A stretch of DNA of 64,000 bases, taken from assembly GCA_030141605.1 (NCBI GenBank), contig JAQGDQ010000518.1, forward strand, positions 1 through 64,000, read 5' to 3'. The translations under genes and the position numbers were made by a program. The notes beneath the pieces are model-generated. The model was not told the origin of the DNA and ran no database searches. It saw only the letters and a list, made by a program, of their open reading frames with translations. Position 1 is the first letter of the stretch; each line of letters opens with the position of its first letter. Of this stretch, positions 57,830 through 64,000 are shown in pieces. The stretch comes from Tubiluchus corallicola (lineage: Eukaryota; Priapulida; Priapulimorpha; Priapulimorphida; Tubiluchidae).

Positions 57830-58700
57830 GAGTGTGTAAATCAATTTAACACAATTCACAATCGCAGTAAATGTTCAGGTCCTGAGAACTTGGCATTAGA
57901 TTTGTCATTTGGTCCTTTCTTATGTCACTCTCCTGCTTAAGCATTATTCTAGACTAGGTGTAGACTATAAAGGATTCATTGCCAAAAATAACTGTGTCCG
58001 TATTTGCTTCATCGATGCATTAAAAGCTTTCGACCGAATAAACTACTGTAAATTGTTTCTACAGCTACTTGATACTGAGTTATCTGCTATTACAGCACAC
58101 TTAACATGGGGGGGGGGCATTATTTCTGAACCCTTACAGTTTCGGATAGTATTAGACAAGGAAGTCTACTGTCGCCCGCATTTTTGACAATTATTTTTAT
58201 GATTTAAGTGTACAGTATACTAATTCTAAACTTGGTTGCGCAGTTGGTGAAAGGCATGTTAATCACCTATTATAAACTGATGCTTGTCTTTTGGCTTCAA
58301 CGAGCACTGCTCTTCAGCAGTTAATCAACATTTATAATGAGTTTGCAAAAGACAATGACATCTGCATCAAGTACTTTCTGTTAAGCCAAATAGCATGAGC
58401 AAATTACCAACAAGTGATGTGAGCATAGGTGACACATTACTCAAGCAAGTCAGTTGTGAAAAGCATCTGGGTCATGTAATTGACAATCAGGGAAGAGATG
58501 ACAAACAGATCGACAGACAGCGGTCTCTTTTTTACATCAGATCAAACAAATTGATTCGTACTTTCTCCAACTTTAGCCTCCAAGTTAAACGAAATTTTCT
58601 TTAGGTCTCATTATACACAATTTTTATTGCTCAGCACTTCGGTTGTATTATGTAGTACTTTTTATTGTATATGTGTGCTGAGATTGTTGTTTTTTACCTG
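57830..58700 (+). pseudogene. Non-LTR retrotransposon reverse transcriptase, decayed
   Basis: Polymerase motifs appear in order but in shifting frames: SGPENLALD, then CFIDALKAFDRINY (motif A, near 58,010), IRQGSLLSPAF (near 58,155), and HVNHLL-stop-TDACLLAS (near 58,260), where the catalytic YADD is destroyed. Then HLGHVIDNQG and a C-terminal basic region to about 58,600. A GAATAAAGTGC and TTATC-rich tail at 58,690-58,740 looks like the 3' end. Stops and frameshifts make it inactive. Confidence 0.8.
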
Positions 58701-58740
58701 GAATAAAGTGCATTTTATCTTATCTTTTTTTATCTTATAC

Positions 58741-58870
58741 AAATATTCGTTCGCAAATAGAGTATTCCCTGTCTGGAATGATCTTGATCATGAACGTGGT
58801 TAATTCACCAAACATCGCCACTTACTACCAAACTGTAACTTTTTTAAGCCGCTGCCATTTTAATCATTTC
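58741..58870 (+). pseudogene. Second LINE C-terminal scrap
   Basis: FANRVFPVWNDLDHERG and a following LLPNCNFFKPLPF resemble the FxxRVVxxWNxLP...FKxxL end of CR1/Jockey-type polymerases. It follows the 3' tail of the element at 57,830, so it belongs to another insertion. Confidence 0.5.
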
Positions 58871-59659
58871 ATGTAAGCTATTTTGATTTACCACAGTCTC
58901 TCTCTCTTTAAGTATTTAAGCTTTTTCATTTAACTATAAAATTTTTACAGCATAATAATTTGATATATAATCATGATTGTAAATATACTGTAAATTATTG
59001 TGTATTATATTTTACGGCCAACATAAATGCTACATAACTGCTGCTTTCTCCGTTTATAAAATATATTTTTCTAAATGTCCTTTTTGCCAAGGCAAGAATA
59101 CGCATCTGGCAGAAATCAATTTTTTATAGCTAAAGTATTCACCTTCAATAAACTATTGTGTCACGATATGACGATATAGTGACGCAATACGAAAACAGTG
59201 CGTGTAGACCCCCTTTTAAGCATACTTGCACAAACTACTATAATAAAACGTATGATAACATGTTTATGTAAGAACATGTTAAATAACTTACACCAAACTT
59301 GCAGCAAAAGCAAAAGTCAAGATATGCTGCAAATTCAGTCCACTATATTAAATGGTCCGGCAGACCATTCTGTCCAGCAGATATGTTAATGCGTTAATAC
59401 ACTTAAATATGGAAACTATTTCACGAATTATGCAATACTAATTAACTGTATCTGACAGAAACGGATACTGCGGATAAATTTACCTTAGAAATTAAATTCA
59501 AAAGAATGGCGCCCCAAAACATCAAATAGGTAACAATACCTACCCGTCTGCATAAGTTAATGATCACGGACTGAGTACTTAAAAACTATGGTTACAGTCT
59601 ATAACTTTTTTTGTTTACATCAGTTTGTGGGGGTGAAAACGTAAAATAACAAACTAACA

Positions 59660-59760
59660 ATGCATAAGCTACCAACAAACAAATGAACAAACAGACAGAC
59701 AGACAAACAAACAAACAAGTAAGCAAGTATACAAACAAACATTAAAACAAGCAATGTACA
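59660..59760. repeat. (ACAA)n-type tetranucleotide tract
   Basis: Imperfect ACAAACAAAC, GACAGACA and AAGCAAGT tetranucleotides. Confidence 0.8.
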
Positions 59761-60945
59761 AATGAACAGAACAAAAACAAACAAGGTGACAATGTCACAA
59801 ACTCATCGTCTTGAACAGAAGCCGATGAAAACAGAGAACTGGCGTCTCTTAAGAAGCTCACACAATCACAATGATTGTGATCTTTGCGCATGGGCGTCAC
59901 GTAGTATCGATTAATCTTTACTAAGAGTAAATGATTAGTTTCAATAAATAAAGGAAGGCTTTTCACATGATTATAAGATGTTTCCAACTGCTATGTTGTG
60001 AACTGCGAACATTAAGGTAAAATTAACTAAATACGTGATGGGAGGTCAGTGATGGCATGAACCCAGGATTATTGAATTTTTGAAACCAAACTCGACTGAA
60101 AGGAAGGAAAAGCAAATAAGTTTACATTAAGCCTAGATTTGAATCCGTGACTTTTTCATTTTTTTAAGCTAGTTCGAATTTTGTGACAGCAAGTAGTTAG
60201 TGGCCTGTAGGGAATCTGAATCTTTTGGTCTGAAAAGCTCAACAAACTCACATGTTCAAATGACACTTTCGGCAGAATTCAGAGACAGAGAAAACATATT
60301 TCTCGTGTCTCTGGCTGAATTACTACGATTTTCACTTAATAAACTTGTGATTCCATGCATTTCTAATGGACATGGTAATATCTCTGTGTAAAATGGCACA
60401 TGTGAAGGAGAAATGATATTGTTGCCCTGCTTAAAGTTAACCTTGAATTAGTCTTCTTTGTTGATACGAGCAAACCCAAAGGCCTAGATAATAAACTGTA
60501 GTACAGACATGCTTGTCGAGAACAAGAATAAAATCTGGTATCAGGTTGGGAATTTATTTTGGTTCCTAGATCTCGCTTATTTCGTGTTTAACTCAGAAAA
60601 AGGTGGGAGACTCGATGTATCAAACAAAATATTTTATCTAAAGTTTGTTCTCGAAAGGTTTATTAGCGTTTGATGTCCATTGCCGTGTCACCTGTATATA
60701 TTTGTAAATGAAAACAATAGTTAAAACATCACGATGTACTTATTTACATCATCATTTCATATGTAACGACATAACATAATAACTTCACAACATGACCTGT
60801 AAATAAAACATAATAGTGTTAGTCAACGTCACGAAATTAACAATTCGATGCATCATCATGAGATTCTTTGCTCCCAACACACTTAGTGTCTTTATTACAT
60901 GAGGAAAACCGACTCGTATAAGTCGGGAAAACCTAGCTTCCCTAT
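59761..60945. other. Gene-free stretch
   Basis: AT-rich DNA without recognisable gene, RNA or repeat. Confidence 0.45.
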
Positions 60946-61423
60946 ATTGAATCATATAGTAATTCAGTCACATATTTAGCAGCTAGTACAACAGGCTGTA
61001 GAAGTATTTAAACGGTAATCTAAAGACAACACTGTTAAAGCTAAAAAGTGAATACATTAATACTAGAATTTCTGAAACAAAGCAAATTACTATTTGCTCT
61101 GTACGAGGTGCATGAAGAAAGAGTATATAATTATTTCTGTAGTTTTATTGTGGCCTTTTCATTAGACAGTTACATGGTTAATGATGCGATAAGACAGGTT
61201 TCCTATATACATACTTGCGCAAGAAAACTGGAGAAATAATTATATACTCTTTCTTTATGTACCTTAAGTACCTCCAATAGTAATTTGCTTATTTCAGAAA
61301 TTCTAGTATTAATGTATTCACTTTTTAGCTTTAACAGTGTTCTCTTTAGATAACCGTTTAAATACTTCTATAGCCTGTTGTACTAGCTGCTAAATATGCG
61401 ACTGAATTACTACATGATTCAAT
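60946..61423. mobile_element. Foldback element: two arms of about 193 bp around a 93-bp loop
   Basis: 60,946-61,138 and 61,232-61,423 are reverse complements along their full length (about 90% identity): ATTGAATCAT...GTAATTCAGTC...TAGCAGCTAGTACAACAGGC and the rest. The central 93 bp is unique. No coding potential and no obvious target-site duplication. It is abutted directly by a 25-bp array. Confidence 0.85.
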
Positions 61424-61435
61424 CTGGCCAGACAT

Positions 61436-61712
61436 GCTAGCATTATCTCTGTATGCTACCTAGACAAACAAGATAATATGTTACCTAGACAGACAAGAGA
61501 ATATGCTGCGTAGACAGACAAGAGAATATGCGACCTAGACAGACAAGAGAATATGCTACCTAGACAGACAACAGAATATGCTAACTAGACATACGAGAGA
61601 ATATGCTAACTAGACAGGCAAGAGAATTTTCTACCTAGACATACGAGAGAATACGCTAACTAGACAGACAAGAGAATATGCTACCTAGACAGGCAAGAGA
61701 ATTTGCTACCAA
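61436..61712. repeat. 25-bp minisatellite (about 11 copies)
   Basis: Unit GAATATGCTACCTAGACAGA plus CAAGA with variants CTAACTAGAC, ATACGAG and AGGCAAG. Starts 13 bp from the end of the foldback element. Confidence 0.92.
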
Positions 61713-61843
61713 GAATCAACTTGTTGTGTTAGTTCATTATTATTCGCAGACGATCGTTTCGATTAAGCAATCTTTCTTAATGCTATAAATTAAACCAAAT
61801 GGGAACATTGTTGATTCCAAACACTGACTTTTTCTCGTATTTA

Positions 61844-61863
61844 TTATTATTATTATTATTATT
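61844..61863. repeat. (TTA)n microsatellite
   Basis: Seven TTA trinucleotides. Confidence 0.85.
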
Positions 61864-62393
61864 AACTGGAATAGCTAATAAGTTAGTAATGGGTTATCAT
61901 GCGGGTCATAACTTATACAGGTCATGGTATCCGTAAATCTCACTGAATGGATTGATAACAATATGAGTTAGTAAATCGTAAGTTAGCAAAAGTTACGGAG
62001 TTCAAACCTTGATTATTAGAACAACGTATTTGGTACTTTCTTCATCCAAGTTCCCCTGATTAGAGTAAAATTCGTAAAAAAATCCCCATTTTGCTTTACA
62101 ACTATTACAGTCGTTACTACCCAAGTAAGACAGCACTCGTGCAAACTGTTATTGCAAGACACAATGTCATCACTTGCAGAGAAATAGTTATTCTCCTGGA
62201 AGAAATGCTGATTCCCGTAATAGATTCTGAAGCCTCCCTCTAACAAATTCCTTACTTATACGCAATTGATGGTAATCAGAAAATAATATCCCGCAAAATG
62301 ACAAACGTTCACGGCTTCTGGCTTGCGGGGTTATTTTTTGCTATGTACGCATGAATAGAACAAGCGGTATGATTACCTATGCGTGTGAACGAT

Positions 62394-62500
62394 CGAGGTT
62401 ATAACTGAGTGGTCACGATTTATGCTTAACGGTCCAAGTAGAACACCGATTCTCGTGAAACAAGCGAATGGGTGGGCACCTGGAAAATACACCTGTAATT
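62394..62500 (+). mobile_element. tRNA-derived SINE-like fragment, second copy
   Basis: GGTTATAACTGAGTGGTCAC (A-box-like), then ACACCGATTCTCGTGAAACA and GCGAATGGGTGGGC. It parallels the fragment at 49,390-49,520 and resembles tRNA-derived SINE heads. No B-box good enough for a tRNA gene. Confidence 0.4.
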
Positions 62501-62589
62501 TTGGTTTCAGTTTCTTAATTAGTTAGTTAAAGTTTGTTCTGTTACAGCAAAAAATCATACAACTGAAGACGTTATAATAATTCTTTTCA

Positions 62590-64000
62590 CAGCTTCGACG
62601 TGCGCCCGGGCAGTTGCTGTAGGTCAAAGGTTAAGTGTACCACAGCAACGCGTCTTAACTACTACCTTCACGTAACATGTGGGTAAAGAAAAGCAGTCTG
62701 CCTCATCAGTTCAGTAACTTCATTTGTTTTACGTGGACTTTACTTAAATATGCATTAACCTGTGCGTAGAGCGATTTACTAGCAAGATTTTGCTTAGGAA
62801 GAAGAAACATGAACTAGGTAAGGTTCTAGCTAGCTGTTAAAACTGTTACAATTAAAATTGCATGGGTTCTAGCTAGCTGTTAAAATTGTTACAATTACAA
62901 TTGCATGGGCTGCGAGGCATTATCAAGTGTACACAAATGCGTTGTTTAGTACACTTAACCTTTGAACCTTTTCATGATCACCATCAATCGCTGGAACTGT
63001 GAAAAGGATTATTATGATTTGTTTTTCGAAGTCAAGTGATGTCGGATGTGAAAATTTTGATGACCTTTTTCTAGAGAAATGCGCCTGCCTTTTCATAAGA
63101 CTAAAAGAGTGGTGTGTGGAGTTGTTCTATAGAAGTTATAGACTAAGAATATGTCAGAAATACAACAAATCATCATCATTAAGCTGATAAATCAGATGTA
63201 GACAAATTTGAACAATATTTTAAAGTAGTTCGTCAAGACAAAGCGAAAGGGGGATTGATATTTAAGTGAAATTGATGTCAACAGTTGGCGCTGTGCAAGT
63301 TATGGCTCTTACTGCTCGAGTAGATGCACTGAAAGAAAAATTGATGTTCTCAACAAGAAACTCGACAGGCTACTAGCAATAGCAGTTGGAAACGAAATTG
63401 GATGCAAGTTTGCAAGTTATTTAGAAAACTTGTGTCGTCGATGTCAAAATGAATGGAAGATGTAAGCAGTTTGAAATCAAACAAAATGTTCTTGAAAGAT
63501 CACTTATAGAAGCAGAAGTTCGATGAATACGAAACAATTGATTATCCTATCCCATACCTGAATCAACAGATGAAAAATGTGAATTGCTAGTTAGACATTA
63601 AATGTCTAATTCTATGGGATTGGACATAAAAGTCGTTAGTTTATTTAAATTCGACAGAGTACACAGTGTGAGTTGCAAGGAAGAAAATAGCTCCAAAATA
63701 CGTTCAATCGTCGCTTAGATTTAATTTTTTTTCTCTGACAAGGAGCTAGTGCGGAACGTAGCACCAGTGCTAACAGGTTCAAAGCTAGGAGTAGCAGAGC
63801 AATACACCAGATATATTGTGTAGAAGAGGAAGAAATTATTCCCTATTATGCGTGTAGCAAGACAACAAGGGAAAAAGGCGCTGATCAAGATCGATCAATT
63901 ATATATAGATGGCGAGATTTACTAGGAAAACGATTGTGGTTTTGCATAGGGCTGGCATGACGAGCAATGCAAAAATGTTTCAAATTTCATTCATTCTGTT
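62590..64000 (+). pseudogene. L1-like LINE: 5' region and decayed ORF1, cut by the window edge
   Basis: 62,590-63,003 is the block shared with 31,333-31,672. About 63,040-63,120 reads GCENFDDLFLEKCACLF, reminiscent of the zinc-finger N-terminus of some LINE ORF1 proteins. From about 63,300, in shifting frames: a helical coiled-coil-like stretch, PIPESTDEKCELLVRH, VVSLFKFDRVHSVSCKEE, NVAPVLTGSKLGV and MRVARQQGKKALIKIDQLYI then DGEIY. This order (GIPE, HR(V/I)G, RRM-like core, AR..GK.A....D.L.IDG..Y) is that of L1-type ORF1 RNA-binding proteins. Several stops and frameshifts. The polymerase ORF would lie to the right of 64,000. Confidence 0.65.
62835..62910. repeat. Tandem duplication (about 43 bp, 2 copies) inside the LINE 5' region
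   Basis: GGTTCTAGCTAGCTGTTAAA followed by CTGTTACAATTAAAATTGCATG occurs twice. The copy at 31.3-31.7 kb has a single unit, so this is specific to this insertion. Confidence 0.85.

Overview
This is animal (invertebrate metazoan) nuclear DNA. It is AT-rich, the genes are cut into many short exons with GT-AG introns of about 0.1 to 5 kb, introns and spacers are packed with micro- and minisatellites, and there are non-LTR retrotransposon remains and short TTAA-flanked inverted-repeat elements. A metazoan-type chitin synthase excludes placental mammals. A marine invertebrate (for example a lophotrochozoan or tunicate) fits, but I cannot name the phylum. Gene models were assembled by hand from splice sites, reading phase and protein-family motifs.

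Three protein genes lie head-to-tail, all on the minus strand. (1) 1,648-5,043: the N-terminal part of a Golgi type II carbohydrate sulfotransferase (CHST15/GalNAc4S-6ST-like), three exons; the rest runs off, or was not recognised at, the left edge. (2) 8,541-28,504: a complete chitin synthase, 18 coding exons whose lengths sum to 4,383 nt (1,460 codons plus stop), with all phases consistent. (3) 31,104-49,295: a three-immunoglobulin-domain adhesion protein of the lachesin/DIP/IgLON type, 11 exons, ending in a hydrophobic tail; the signal-peptide exon was not found.

The introns hold most of the unusual material: a 27-bp minisatellite with a CACGTG E-box in every complete unit (sulfotransferase intron 1), a 35-bp minisatellite (chitin synthase intron 16), a 19-bp array of about 50 copies, a (CTACN)n pentanucleotide tract and a 64-bp array with a palindromic TTAATTAA core (Ig gene). 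A MITE family with TTAA ends has three copies, all in introns, and a second TTAA-flanked MITE sits in chitin synthase intron 14. In the Ig gene one intron appears to be GC-AG, and one 3' splice site has been duplicated in frame by a 39-bp tandem duplication.

From 49.3 kb to the right edge I find no convincing host gene. It holds microsatellites, degraded LINE reverse-transcriptase pieces, a long inverted repeat, a 478-bp foldback palindrome, a 25-bp array and, at the edge, a decayed L1-like ORF1 preceded by a block also present (inverted) at 31.3-31.7 kb. Functionally the genes concern the extracellular matrix and cell surface (polysaccharide sulfation, chitin synthesis, cell adhesion), but their adjacency need not be functional.
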